Assembly: GCA_003586115.2 (NCBI GenBank)
Contig: QVOM02000021.1
Span: 14,917,953 to 14,981,952, forward strand
DNA: 64,000 nucleotides
DNA from: Salvator merianae
Taxonomy: Eukaryota; Chordata; Lepidosauria; Squamata; Teiidae
Direction of reading: 5' to 3'
Positions 10,741 to 22,242 of this stretch are shown in pieces. The notes under the pieces are model-generated. The model did no database searches and was not told the DNA's origin. It saw only the letters and a list, made by a program, of their open reading frames with translations. Every line of letters begins with the position of its first letter. Positions within the stretch are counted from its first letter, which is position 1. Made by a program: the position numbers and the translations under genes.

Positions 10741-11956
10741 CTGACCCATCCCCTGGGCTGGCATTTTCTTCTCCAGGCACATGGACCTTTGAATATGCTT
10801 CCATGCAAGGGGGTGAATATGAAGTTCCCCACCCCACTCCAATGTTGAGGCACTTTTTTGCCTCCTGAGGGGCAGTTTTGGTTGCCTCTAGAGAGTAGCT
10901 TGCAGGAGCCCCTCCTGAAAGGCACCCCAAAGCCACCCGAATTTCCTGTTTAAAGGGTATTAAAGGGTACCTATGGAAATTTCTACACTACAAGTGGAAT
11001 GGTAAGCCACTTTACAAGAATGATAGCTATGTAGCATGTGTAATCTTTTTAAAAATAATCATTTTTAAAACATATTTTGAATTCGTTTGATTGGTGGGTG
11101 GGTGATAGAAGCTCAAATGTTTGTTTTGCCTCACTGTCCCTAATGGAGCATTTGCTAACAGTCCCACAGTGTGAAGCTAATGACAGCATAAATAATACAG
11201 TGGGTTTCGTTGAGGTTAATCCTCTCTATTGCAATCAGCATCCGTTTCTCCTCATTTCTTGACCCATATGTTATTACTACCTGACTGAGTTGTGTTGTAA
11301 TCATGGACTGCAGTCAACATAGACTATGTCACACACAGAGGGACTTTTTAATATTTCATGCTTTGAGGTATAAATGCTGTCATGTGATGAATGCATGTGG
11401 ATTTCCATTACTTGTTTCTGGAATGATCAGTGGCACTGTAAGCTTAGAGGACACATCAGTTAGGAAGAGACTCCAGGAAAGATTATTACTGTTTAAAATA
11501 GAACAGAATGAAGAAATTTCAGGCTACAGCCAGATACTCCAAAGTGAGTAAATGGCAGTAGACCTGGAGATGATTACTGCATTTATTGCTGGTGGGTGTA
11601 AAAGAAAAGAAAGAAGAATTGGAAAAGAATCTTCAAAACAAGCAAATTCATGTGCTAGAACAGTTAATTAAAACTGATGACATATTGAACTCCAATAATA
11701 TTTAATTATTGTGTCCCTGTCACCAAATTATAGCTTCCTAAATGGAAAACATTTTAAACACTTTTTTTTATACATTTCCTGGTTGGGTTGGGACAATTGT
11801 AACAACGTTAATATACAGCTCTGAAAATTGAGTGGCAAAATAAGATTATTATTGTTGGAGGTGGTGTGTGTGTGTGTGTCTTTTTGTAGGTTTTTAATAT
11901 GAAATATTAAATATTGCCTGCTTCATGCCACGTGCAAAATTTCCAAGAAACAGTAC
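10741..11956. other. AT-rich non-coding DNA, nothing recognised
   Basis: A short TG run at 11860-11879 is the only distinct feature. Open frames of 60-82 codons have no recognisable translation. Confidence 0.45.
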
Positions 11957-11959
11957 CTA

Positions 11960-12045
11960 AAAAGTGCCCTGGTGGGTCAGACTAGTGGTCCACCTAGTCC
12001 AGCAGCCTGTTCTCACAAGTAACTTCAGCATGGTGCCTGTGGAAT
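11960..12045 (-). mobile_element. CR1/L3-like LINE 3' end fragment
   Basis: GCCCTGGTGGGTCAGACTAG, then GGTCCACCTAGTCCAGCAG, is the antisense of the 3' terminal phrase seen at 22178-22215. That phrase (a variant of 'ctggactagatgggccactggtctgatccagcaggg') is a common LINE 3' end in squamates. Confidence 0.6.
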
Positions 12046-14434
12046 GTTCTAGCTGCTGGTGGGGAATGTAGGATCCACAAACTAGAATGGCTGTGCCTTC
12101 CAGGGAAAGATCTATCCAAATGATGCCAATGGGAGTGTTCTGGTCAATGGACTGAGCCAAGCACCACATGGAGACTGGCACCATTTTGCTGGCCTCCTGG
12201 AAAAGATTCCAGAAACGGTCCAATTTGGCAGGCCACACACACAGTCCCTCAGCCTGCAACTTTGGAGATTGGGGGACTTTTGTTCCCAACCTCCAGAGTT
12301 AGGCCAGGACTGGCAGCAGTCATGTGAGCATTTACTGCTGCTGTCCCCACTGACTCTACCTTCCTGACCAGAATCACATGATTTGAGCCAGAAAAAGTGC
12401 TTTGTGTTCCATGCTAACATGCAGAATGCAAAAGCACCCACAGTGGCCAACCACCTGCATTTGGAAACCCATGAATAGTAGAAACTACTCTGCAGCCTCC
12501 TCCTTTTACTGTCACCCTACATAACTGTGGAAGAGGCAAACTTGGTAGCACTCCATCCTCATAGTGCTTTATCCAGCCAGGGCCCTTCTGAGGGCAAAAT
12601 CTGTGTTTCTAGGATGGCCTCTTGGCTAGTTGCATGTGGGCCCATTTGCCTGCTGAACCCCTGGATGATTCAGGGATGTTCCTCTATACCACGTTTGCTA
12701 GCTTCTTCTGGCCTCCTATTCTTGCAGTGTAAAGCCAGATAAATGGACTCTCCAAGGACTTTTCTATCAGTCGTCTCTTTTTTTCCTTAAATGTGTGAAA
12801 TGGCTGAGGGGCCTATGAGGCTGTGTTAGAGTTTACTTTAAAAAATTGTACAGGTGAGGAAATTTACAGAGGCATTGCTTCCACTACAAGGAATATGTGC
12901 TTAATCTGTCTCAATCTAATTTTTCATATTGGGACCCTAACTTGTGTCTCCCGAACACTCCCAAAGACACACCTTACAAGGGATTCTAATCAGAATATTG
13001 CCTGAAAGCAGGATTGAGGGGCTTCAGCTGTTAAGTGGTATTATTTTAAATCTGGAAACACTCCATGGCCACCACATTTATGTAATGCAAAAGTGCACAT
13101 TAGCAGAGGGGATAGAGAGCACTACGAGAGAGTTGATGTAGCACCCCGGAAGGAATCTGACCTGGGTTCCACTTGAAACCTAGCGGCACGCATGTATTAT
13201 ACAATCATTACAAGTAGTATCCAAGAATATTCTTACCATTGATTAGCAAACTAGACACTCTTCCTATGATTCTCACAAATATGGATTAGAATCCTATACG
13301 CAAGTAACATATGCTTCCATAGGTGCAAAAGTCCTTGGTGTTTTCACCCTCAAGGAAACAATTTGTAGCACCATCATACTTCCACCAACTGTACCTGCTT
13401 ACAACTTTTGCTCTTCCACTGATGGAAAAAGAAAATGAGACCCATTTTGATATCCACCCAGAATATTTTAAATAATTGACAAACAACCTGAGGATGAACT
13501 CACAGCATTATCAAATAAAATGTTTCCTTACAGCAAAATTTAACGATAAAGTTGCTTTTAGGTTGTCAGTGGATATGCCACCAAAGGGAAAGAAAAAAAA
13601 AAAACTTGTTATATCTGACAATTTACATCTACTTATTGGAAAGGGAGCAGCCACTTCTCTTCCTCCCTTGACACTTCGTAACCATCAAATTGCATGCAGG
13701 TTTTATCTCTGCTGAGCACAACGGCAAAAGGTTTTGGTTGAAGAGTCAAAAGTTTCACTTTAGGAAAATTGCTGGTGAGGATTTTGTTTCATTTGCATTC
13801 ATTTATTCCTGGCTAATGAGTCCTTGGTCTTGTTTTAAAGTATAATGATATATATGCTAATACGTTCTTTGTTCTAGCCACAAGTAATTGAACATCTCAT
13901 TGCTGAGCACCAGGGGCTGATGCAGTGTGAATACTTAATGTCAGAAGATTATGCTTTCCCCCTCCATTTTTTTAATCTAGCAATGCTCAGAATGGATTCT
14001 CCCCATTAGAAATTCAGCCAGGGCCCACAGTCATCAGGTTGTTTGTATCCTTACCTGTTCATTCTTCATTGTGTAATGTGCCCTGCTTCTAATATTTCTA
14101 ATGTTCAAGGAAATGGTCACATCCAGAAATGATATTGCTTCAGCTGAGCAGAAATTCATTATGCTTTTGTACATGTGTGGATAGGCTAGCATGGTACCTC
14201 ATATCTTGTTTAAGGGACCAACTGTAGGTGTGATTTTGCTGGGATGTGACAGGCTTGAATTACGCTTGTGTTGAACTTTAGTCTGATTGGTTCGGCCAGC
14301 TTAGAAAGGGTATGGACTGTAGTGTGGTTCAGCCTCTTTATGATTGTGGGATCCAGGTAAAATGCAAGTGAGTCCCAAGGAAATTAAGCGGGGAACCAGT
14401 TATTAGCAAAAAATGTCACACATCCTCACCAATG
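12046..14434. other. Long stretch without recognised genes
   Basis: No transposon ends, SINE boxes or domain-bearing frames were identified. The 110- and 112-codon antisense frames near 11957-12450 run into LINE 3' sequence and are not genes. A short A12 run near 13596 and AT-rich DNA follow. Confidence 0.4.
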
Positions 14435-14439
14435 ATGTA

Positions 14440-14950
14440 CACATTTTTTAAAAAAAATTTATTTATTTATTTTACAAAATCAAAACAAATTAAAATAATA
14501 CATGGAAAATCCCCCAACTCCCTTGTGAACCCACCCCCCTGATGTAATCTAACACATATGGAAGGTTACTAATACCTGATTTCTTTCCTGGTCACTCCCT
14601 GCTTCCTTTACCAAATATTCCACTATCCCCTTCCATTTTCTTCTCAAATCTCCATCTACCATTTGTCCTTCTAAACTTAATCTATTGTTACTTAATATTT
14701 GAAACCTCATTGCATCTAGTAAATAATACCTCCATTTCTCCAGTGTCCACTTGGTACTCTCCTTCCACCCACACGCTATTACTGACAGTGCTGCCATGTA
14801 AATGCAATCCTGGACAAACACTGAAGTGCAAATGCTTTGAAAAATGCCCCCAGATAGTAAATTATATTCAGTTGGGCTTGGGCCTAAATATAGCCAATTA
14901 TTTCCAGTCCTATGACATAGATTAATTTGGTGTTTCCAAGACAATTTTAC
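14440..14950 (-). pseudogene. Possible L1-type LINE ORF2 C-terminal remnant
   Basis: On the minus strand a 131-codon frame ends near an A-rich run (T-rich on plus, 14440-14475) that would be the poly-A end. Its translation has the W-K-x-S-T-K-W-T-L-E-K-W pattern and a charged C-terminus with RRKWKG, which resembles the extreme C-terminal part of vertebrate L1 ORF2. No reverse transcriptase or endonuclease motif is present. An unrelated chance frame is possible. Confidence 0.4.
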
Positions 14951-15182
14951 TTATCTCTGGAATTGCTTTCTTTTCCCTCTGATCTCACTGCTTAAAATTT
15001 CTCTCTGTATCATGAGTATGTATACTTGCAACTGAAAATCATATTTTATTCCATAATAACTGTGCTGGTCTTTAAGATACCATAAGGCTCTATTGCCATT
15101 GATGCAGCAAACTGCCAGAATGAGTGATATTGTTGAGACCATCCTGGAGAAACTGAATCACTGAAGCACAGAAGAAAAACAA

Positions 15183-15300
15183 AAGGATCTACCATACATA
15201 CAAAAAATCCCCTCACAATATCACTATAATAATATGGATGTATATACATGTATTATACTATTTATAAAAACACTGTCATAGTATTGACATCAGTATGCAA
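15183..15300 (+). repeat. Inverted repeat arm, left
   Basis: Pairs with 16150-16255 as an inverted copy. The shared core is ATCACTATAATAATRTGGAT followed by GTATATRCATGTATTA, and the similarity extends through TATTGACATCAGT. The two arms enclose the Family C element at 15398-15871. Confidence 0.75.
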
Positions 15301-15397
15301 ATAAAATACAAAAATAGATAACATCAAATGAAAAATACTGAAAGAAATATACCTGTATTGGAACAATGGATGAAAATAAGACGTAAAAATATATATA

Positions 15398-15871
15398 GGG
15401 CCTTTTCACACTTTCTACCTTAGAATGGGAAGGTGGAATAGATAATACAGCGCAGACACTGTCTGCACTGTGGGGTCCTAATTACTTACCTGAAGCAGGC
15501 TACAGGCATTCGTGATGCGAATGCTGGCAGCCTTAGCTAATCCTAACCATGGAGCAGACAGGAAGCATCTGGCCACTGCCACGGTGACCGTCACCCATGC
15601 AGCGTGCAGGCAAGATGAACTGATCACGAAGGTGCAATCAGTCCATTGCACTGGCCCGGATGCCACAAGTCCAGGTAAGTATGAAAGTACCTCACCAGAA
15701 ACTGGATACCAATTCCTAGTAAGGTAGTGGAGCACAAATTAGTGCTTCACAGGTAGTAGTGATTGGAAATGGCTGTAGCCTGCTCCCAGCTGCTTTGGCC
15801 TCTGCAAGGTGTGGATGCACTTGGCTAGCAAGCATTTTTGATGCTTGCTAGCAGCAAGTGTGAACAGGCCC
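15398..15871. mobile_element. Family C DNA transposon, complete
   Basis: This 474-bp element has inverted ends GGGCCTTTTCACACTT and the complement of GGGCCTGTTCACACTT (15 of 16 positions). Just inside the right end is a perfect hairpin, GCTAGCAAGCAT with ATGCTTGCTAGC around a 5-base loop. No transposase frame. Flanks (ATA and AAA) do not show a clean target duplication. PIF/Harbinger-type origin is a guess from the GGG ends and the short duplications seen around related copies. Confidence 0.75.
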
Positions 15872-16149
15872 AAATTTCCTATATAAATAATCTCTTGCAC
15901 ACCAACAAATATGCTACAATGGGGGATTTTGCACTGCCTGGTATACTGGACCAGCAATTGTACTAGGAGCCTCCCTTCTGCATGATGGTGTGGTCTAGGG
16001 GCTTCAAAAGGAAACTTCTAGTATGCTTGATGGTCCAGTATACCGACCAGTGAGAAATCTAGTCTTCTTCAGTGATTCGCATTAGAACTATTTACACAAA
16101 ATGACTGGAAGAAACTCACATCAGACTTTTCAGAAGTATGGCAACTTGA

Positions 16150-16255
16150 CAAATAAATTTCAACTGATGTCAATATTATGTCAATATTTTTATAAATAAT
16201 ACATGCATATACATCCACATTATTATAGTGATACTGCAAGGAGTTTTTTTTGTGA
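16150..16255 (-). repeat. Inverted repeat arm, right
   Basis: Reverse-complement partner of 15183-15300. Mismatches and small indels suggest two old copies of one repeat rather than a recent duplication. Confidence 0.75.
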
Positions 16256-16265
16256 GTGCAACTAT

Positions 16266-16845
16266 GGGCATTTTTGCATTTACCAGAGGAGAACGTTCTA
16301 ATTAGCAGGCTTCAGGCCGGTGAAGATGGAGTCTGTTGAGTGCTATACGCACTTGCCAGCCAGGGAAACGACTCCAATCTGACCAGCAGAGGGAGCAGTG
16401 CGGATGGGAATCTGCTAGGCAGGAAATGAGGTAACGAATCATAGAGGCACGCATGTGAAGATAGATCTAGTAATCCGAACCATAGAGCTACTGCTTCGAA
16501 GCTAGAGGGGCTCCTTTCGGAGCTGTCTTTGAAATGGTAGTCAGGGTGCAAAGCCCAAAGGGCAAACTGGGTTGCAAAGCAGCAGACCGCGCCTGCGTGG
16601 CCAAGCCAGTCCCTCCCTGCTGGATTTTTAGCCAGGAAGCAGTGTGAAAGCAACTTCTCCCATCTGCGCTTGATCTCTCAGGTTGGAATCAAGACAGCAA
16701 ATTACTTGTCTAGCCATCCCCAGCTTCAGGTACGTATGAGGTTCAACTCGGTGAGAATCGGAAATGCTGTGTGCACGCACATGTGCGAATGCTCCGTTCT
16801 AGTGAGCAACCAAGAATGGTCTGCCGCGGAAGTGCGAAAAGGGCC
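16266..16845. mobile_element. Family J DNA transposon with TAT target duplication
   Basis: The ends GGGCATTTTTGCATTT and the complement of GGCCCTTTTCGCACTT are inverted copies. TAT precedes the element (16263-16265) and follows it (16846-16848). Inside the left end, GAACGTTCTAATTAGC matches 48038-48567 and the reverse of 35767-36196. At about 580 bp it is the longest family member here. It is rich in CpG compared with its surroundings and has no transposase. Confidence 0.7.
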
Positions 16846-16848
16846 TAT

Positions 16849-18364
16849 GTTAGATCTTTTTATTTTTTGTCCTTTGGCTCATCTGGATCATTCAAGGGGA
16901 TTTTTGGTCTGGATACCTCCCAGAAAGAGGACTCCATCTGTTTCTAGGTCACCTGCATGATCATGTTCCAGTTTCTTTATCAGAGAGTTTCCAAAGTTGG
17001 AAACATTTGTCAGAAGTCTGTAAGGTGAGCATATCTTGCATTAATTATGAATTCCTAGAGCAGAAACTGTCTGTGGCTTGGAGTAGGGGAAATATACCCA
17101 TTCTTTTTCATTTTATTTTTTTTTTAGGTTATAAACACAGTGATAATAAACAGACTTGACGAAACTATTACAAAGTGCTACACCATACAGGTTCTGAAAT
17201 CAGAACCATATACAACAGTAACATGCACAAAATTTTCAAAATAATCAAAAGTGTATAGTGTTTAATCCTGAGAAACTGAAGCTGTTTTTGCACTCACCTT
17301 GTTTGTAGTGGTTTAACTTTTCCTCTTCAGCCTGTCCTGAGCAAAGCACAGCAGATTCCATCCGCATCATGAGAATCGGGACTCCGTCCATCCCAACACT
17401 GCAGCAATGTGGAGGTGTTATAACTGTTCCGGTATACACGACTCTCCACCCAAGGCACCATCTTCTCCTGCCAGTGATTGGCCCACGCTCCATCACTCTT
17501 GTGCCATGTCTGATGCACAAGGGTGGGGCTGAACAGAACAGTCTATAGAGATAGGGTGCCTACATCCATGTTGGGGTTTCGAAAATGATCTTTGAAGTTT
17601 GCATAAGCTTTGAAAATGGGGCTGTGGCATTTTCCTTGTTCTGGACCAGGTGCAGAAGTGTTAATGCCTGGACTAGAACAGATGGTGTTGGTATTGTTGT
17701 AGACCTCTTTGAACAGGTCTATAGCTAATCTGGAATAGGGATCTCCTGGGACAATTCTGGGCTGGAGTAGCACTTGTCCCATGTGGATGAAGCCACTAGG
17801 CAGCCACTAGGTTCAGACTACTGACTGAGTATAGGAAGAGCCTAATGTGATTTTTATAATAACCAACTTCTTGCGAGTTAGATAGTTTCAGAACAAGTTT
17901 TTTCATGCTGCCTTTATAATCACTCGTCACCACTAAAGTCATGGAATCAAAAGCTCATTTCTGTGCAAACTGAATGATTCTTAAATTGCTTCTAAATCTT
18001 TTGGCAGATTTTCATTGTGTGGAGGGAATAAATTTGTGGTGACTCATCCTAGTTGAACCTACATGCATTTATAGTATTATTTGTACAGCCCTGTATCAGT
18101 ATACTAGAACGGACAGTTACATAGAGTGTGTATGCAGGAAACAGAGTTCCTGTTTATTTACATGAATCTATAGCTCTGCTGTGTTTAAACACATGATAGC
18201 TTCCACACTGTGATGCACAGCATACACTGTGGATATCACTTCTGGCCAAGCATGCCAGTAACAGAGCATGCAGTCAGCTATCTGCATGATGGCCTACCTT
18301 CAGAGTCAGGGGGAATGCTTGGAAATGGTCTTGGAAGTGAGCCAATACTGGAGGCTGCAAAAAT
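16849..18364. other. Non-coding DNA with one probable DNA-transposon segment
   Basis: From about 17283 to 17560, a sequence starting TGTTTTTGCACTCACC resembles the 'TTTCTGCACTYACC' start of Family D/E elements. Its right end is not defined. The remainder holds AT-rich DNA and a possible LINE 3' tail near 17110-17230. Confidence 0.35.
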
Positions 18365-18544
18365 GGCCCTTTCTGCACTGGGCCTTATTCCAGATTATAT
18401 CTCAGAATAGGGACCTGCCATCTGCATGCTAGTGCAGACTATGGTAGGCCCTGGGCAAGATCTTTCATAGTTTGCACTAGCATATGAATGGCAGCTCCCT
18501 ATTCCAAGATATAATCTACAATAAGGCCAAGTGCAGAAAGGGCC
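18365..18544. mobile_element. Family A palindromic MITE, 180 bp
   Basis: Ends GGCCCTTTCTGCACT and AGTGCAGAAAGGGCC are perfect inverted repeats. The similarity continues inward for about 85 bp per arm (ATTATATCTCAGAATAGGGA against TCCCTATTCCAAGATATAAT), so the single strand folds into one hairpin. Roughly 93% identical by eye to 29929-30108. No coding capacity. Confidence 0.85.
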
Positions 18545-18809
18545 ATAGTTCCTGGGTTCTACAAGACCATATGGACCATTGCAGCCACTGTCCACACTGC
18601 AGTGGCTGGGGCAGATTCCCACCTGGTGAATGCATAGAAGACCACTTTAAATAGTTTCCATCTGGGGCACTTTTGGGAACAGTTTTTTTGCTCAGAAGTG
18701 TTCCAGGCAAAGGGCCAGTTCCACTGGCATGTTCCTGGGGAGGCCATGCCTCCTGAGTAACATGCTGGTATAGAAAGCCATCATTCTCTGGTCCCCAGCT
18801 GGTGCTGTC

Positions 18810-19080
18810 TAGAGAAGTGCTGAACTGGTATTGTTGGTTTGCGGTTCACGGTCTGCATGTGAGCTGAAACACCCTGTGGTTCAAAAGACCTGGTTCAAAT
18901 TGAATCCAAATGAAGGGATGGTCGAACAAACCAAGTGAACCATAGCAAACCAAGGTGATTCACTATGGTTCACATGCAAGCCAAACCTCCATGTGGTTTA
19001 AAAAAAACCCTCCAAATCAAACCAAGGTAGTTTGGCTCAGTTTGAACCAAACCATTAATTTCAGTTCATACACATCTCTA
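18810..19080. mobile_element. Family G DNA transposon copy
   Basis: Starts TAGAGAAGTGCTGAACTGG and ends CATACACATCTCTA. The interior has paired GAACCATAG/CTATGGTTC motifs that give a partly palindromic centre, as at 37609-37890. No coding capacity. Confidence 0.7.
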
Positions 19081-19599
19081 GTGTGGTCCTATGGGCTGTG
19101 TGGAAGTTGCTATAGAAGTTATGTTCAGTTCATGAGTTTGCTTGAACAACTAAAGGAGAGACATGGACAGGCACACTTGTGCTCCTCTCCTATAATCCCT
19201 AGTCCAGCTATTCAGAAGAACATCTGAACCTGCTTAGGGTAGACAATGCATGTATTCTGCAGTCTGTCTCCTCCTTTCCTACAGATTTTAACATATAGTC
19301 AGTCACTGATAGTTTTGAAAGTTTTGGGGGTAGTCAGAGAAATTCACCTTAAACAAACTCAGAGCATCATGTTTGATCAGAAGATGTGAACTTGTTGCCA
19401 AATGTAATGCATAGTGATATAACAGCATCATGGAAATGATGAATTTTGCATTTCAATCTTGGTACACACCAAATTACTACTTTACAATTTGCTTATTTGC
19501 AGAATGCATTACACATAACAACACAATACTTTAGGTAAGAAGTCCACAATAAGATTAACTTAGCAGCAAATGCTTCTGAAATGCAAGGCCATGGTCCCA

Positions 19600-20128
19600 T
19601 TTTCTTAGTCTAGTCCATCCCTGGGATGGACGGGGAGTGAGGTCGTTTTGGGCCTCCTTCAGCCTGGTCACACTAGGTACTGCTGCCATCCAAGCCCTCC
19701 TGATCGTAGGTAAGCTGTGGGAGGGCAGGTGGGTGGTGGTGGGGGGAGGTGGGCGAAGGAGGGCATGGGTGGTAGTGGGAGGCGGGGAGCTCAGGGGGTG
19801 GGGAGAAGCAGTTGCAGCCATGATCATGGCTGCAGCTGGTTCCTGCCCCCCCATAGATGGCAGCAAACATTGGGGGATGGGGAGCTTTGGAGGGATAGCA
19901 GGAAGTGGCAGGGAGTATGGGGGGATAGCAAGGCTCCCCCCCCCATATCCCTTGCTGCTTCCTGCTACCCCTCCAAAACTCCCCATCCCCTGATGTTTGC
20001 TATTGTCTATGGGGGGCGGGAAGCAATTGCAGCCATGATCACAGTGGCAGTGGACAGTGGGGGATGGGAGACGTTTGGAGGGGTAGCAGGAAGTGGGGGG
20101 GTATGGGGCATGGAATAATGCAAATGGA
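19600..20128. mobile_element. G/C-skewed foldback sequence
   Basis: 19811-19931 (GCAGCCATGATCATGGCTGC, GGGGGATGGGGAGCTTTGGA, GGGATAGCAGGAAGTGGCAG) is repeated as an inverted arm at 19935-20052. Part of the arm is then repeated directly at 20055-20098, with GGGGGATGGGAGACGTTTGG. This is foldback or MITE-like. Outer ends and target duplications were not found, and the right side abuts undetermined bases. Open frames of 118-143 codons on both strands are low-complexity. Confidence 0.55.
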
Positions 20129-20130
20129 NN
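20129..20130. other. Two undetermined bases
   Basis: NN lies at the junction of the G-rich foldback and the CCCT/CCTT microsatellite, so local order and repeat length here are unreliable. Confidence 0.95.
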
Positions 20131-20131
20131 T

Positions 20132-20226
20132 GCTCCCTCCTTCCTCCCTCCCTCCCTCCCTCCCTCCCTCCCTCCCTCCCTTCCTTCCTTCCTTCCTTCC
20201 TTCCTTCCTTCCTTCCTTCTTTCCTT
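20132..20226 (+). repeat. (CCCT)n(CCTT)n microsatellite
   Basis: A pure pyrimidine tract of about 90 bp. The PPSLPPS/FLPSFLPS open frame is an artefact. Confidence 0.95.
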
Positions 20227-20449
20227 CCAGTGTTTTTAAGAATTATAACTTAGAAATTACAACCGGGGGGGCAAGAGAATTCCCCCCTGGCAAAGTGTCT
20301 CAAGAGTATTTCAACAGGATTAAGTATTAAGTATTTCAACAGCAGTCAACTGTTGGGGTATCTTGGAGGCAAGCAGGGATTAGAAGTGTTTGCCTGCTCC
20401 ATCCCTGGTTTACACTGACTGCCAAAATAAGTGACTGAACATTGAAAGT

Positions 20450-20625
20450 TATGCACTCATCACAGAACTCTATGCTAGAAAGCATTGAGAATGCTTGCTA
20501 GTCAAGTGCTTCCGCACTTGGTGGAGGCCCAAGTGGCCAGGAGCAGGCTTCAGGTCCAGTTTTCGACCATGCAGTGCGGAAAGTGTCTACGCTGCATGGT
20601 CAATTCCACATTAGAACTGGATAAT
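20450..20625. mobile_element. Family C fragment
   Basis: Contains the family's subterminal hairpin (CTAGAAAGCAT/ATGCTTGCTAG), the phrase CACTTGGTGGAGGCCCAAGT shared in reverse with 32222-32250, and GACCATGCAGTGCGG as in 60090. The centre of the element is missing. Confidence 0.5.
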
Positions 20626-20626
20626 T

Positions 20627-20676
20627 AAAACAAAAACAAAACAAAAACAAAACAAAAACATAAAACAAAAAGAGAA
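20627..20676 (+). repeat. (AAAAC)n-type repeat
   Basis: Alternating AAAAC and AAAAAC units. Possibly a degenerate retroposon tail. Confidence 0.85.
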
Positions 20677-21244
20677 GACAGCAGACGCTGTTATATGAAA
20701 TTTATTAATTTTATTCCTGATTAGTATGTTCAATGAATTTTAGCAAATGAACAAGATTTTCTCAAAAAAAGTTTTAGAAGATCTTGTCAAAACTATGCTA
20801 TTTTTTTTTTATTATTATTATTTTTTGCTATACTGCTCTGAATGTTCTTCTTTGGTTTGATGTTCCAGTGGATGCTTTTTAGTTTGTGATATTTTAGACT
20901 TCCATTAAATCTAAACTGCTTTCTGGAACAGAGAACAATTTTAACAAAATCTGCAAACTCTGATAAATCGACAGCACATCCTTTATCAATGGTAACACTT
21001 TTGTGTTTTCTATATGCCTTGCAATGTCAATCAAAGTCTTTGAAATGCAATTCAAGATTACATTCATTACCACTGTCGCATTGTTCCCTAGCTTTTAGAA
21101 CATCCCAGTGCCAAGGTTCTAATTTAGAGAGGACAGTCTTCTATTTAAAAGACTTCCAGAGAACAGGAAGGAATAAAAAAAGACTTTGAAGTTACTCCCA
21201 AGACCAAACTATCCAGGCTCCTTCCACACAGCATCAGGATTGCC

Positions 21245-22242
21245 CTTGCATATAACAATGGTATAACCACACCTGTCTGGAATACTATGTACAATTTTGG
21301 TCACTCCATCTCACAAAGAACATACTGTAGTGGAACTGGAAAACATTCATATGAGGAGTACTAAGGTTGTATTTGCACTAATGGCTGTTATCCTGGGACG
21401 GGTTGCTTCTGGCATGGGACAAAGCCATTCACACTGGGACGGCCTATTTTGTGCTACCCCCAGTACTGGCTCTGAAGTCTGCAACAGCTTCAGAGCTGGT
21501 GCAGGAGTGTCTGAATGCTCCAAAGGCCAGGAATGAAAGTTCCTGCCCCATTTTGGTGGTGTGCCCTGTTGTGTCACTGAAAAAAGTTTCCTGTGGTATA
21601 CCTGACCATGGAGGTATGCCATCCACATGCCTCCATGGTTGAGTTTACTACGTCTAGCATGCCAGTAGTCTTTGATTTCAAGGTCTACTGGTAAACCAAA
21701 AATCTACCCTAATGTGCAGAAGAGAGGCCTCTAGATCCTTTCCTATCATAAGACAATATCCCATGGAGAAATGGTAAACAGGATAAAGGGACTTCCTTAT
21801 GAGGAAATGTTGAAACAAATGGTTGTTTTAGTCTAGAAAGAAGAGGTGATATTATAAGTAAGTAAAATTAGATACAATGTGGGCAGAATGGATAAGTAAT
21901 TTTTTCCCCCTTTCCAAAACACTAGAAGCTGAACCTCAGAAGCATATAGTTAAACTTTACCACAGAGTGTATAGTTAAACTTTAGAATTCGCTACCACTA
22001 TTGGTTACCAGTTTGGAAAGTTTCTGAAAGGTGATTAGCCGTGACGGCTGCATGCCTTCCTCTGACAAAGGATTCAGTGTGCTTATAAAGACTAGTGGTT
22101 GGGAGACTATGAGAAGGACAAGTAGTATAATTATGCCCCACTTGTGGACTTTCATATGTGACTGGTTGCCACTGAAAGAACAGATTGCTGGACCAGATAG
22201 GCCACTGGTCCAATCCAGCAGGGTATTATCAACATTCTTATG
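21245..22242 (+). mobile_element. CR1/L3-like LINE 3' end, split by a DNA transposon
   Basis: 21250-21355 reads as the C-terminal RT region (a W-N-T-M-Y-N-F-G pattern, like Y-C-V-Q-F-W in intact CR1). 21760-22240 continues with later C-terminal codons and 3' UTR. It ends in GGACCAGATAGGCCACTGG, TCCAATCCAGCAGGG and TTCTTATGAT, the usual LINE 3' terminus. The frame is full of stops. About 380 bp between the two parts is a Family E DNA element. Confidence 0.65.
21362..21740. mobile_element. Family E DNA element inside a LINE
   Basis: The left side (GTATTTGCACTAATGG, then TGGCATGGGACAAAGCC) matches the reverse of 34800-34870. The right side ends near CTAATGTGCAGAAGAG. The ends are weakly inverted (TTTGCAC against TTCTGCAC). 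It interrupts the LINE 3' end, so it inserted later. No transposase frame. Confidence 0.55.

Noticed and set aside
14440..14950. Expressed host gene on the minus strand
   Set aside because: A-rich 3' end and L1-like C-terminal pattern make a retrotransposon remnant more likely.
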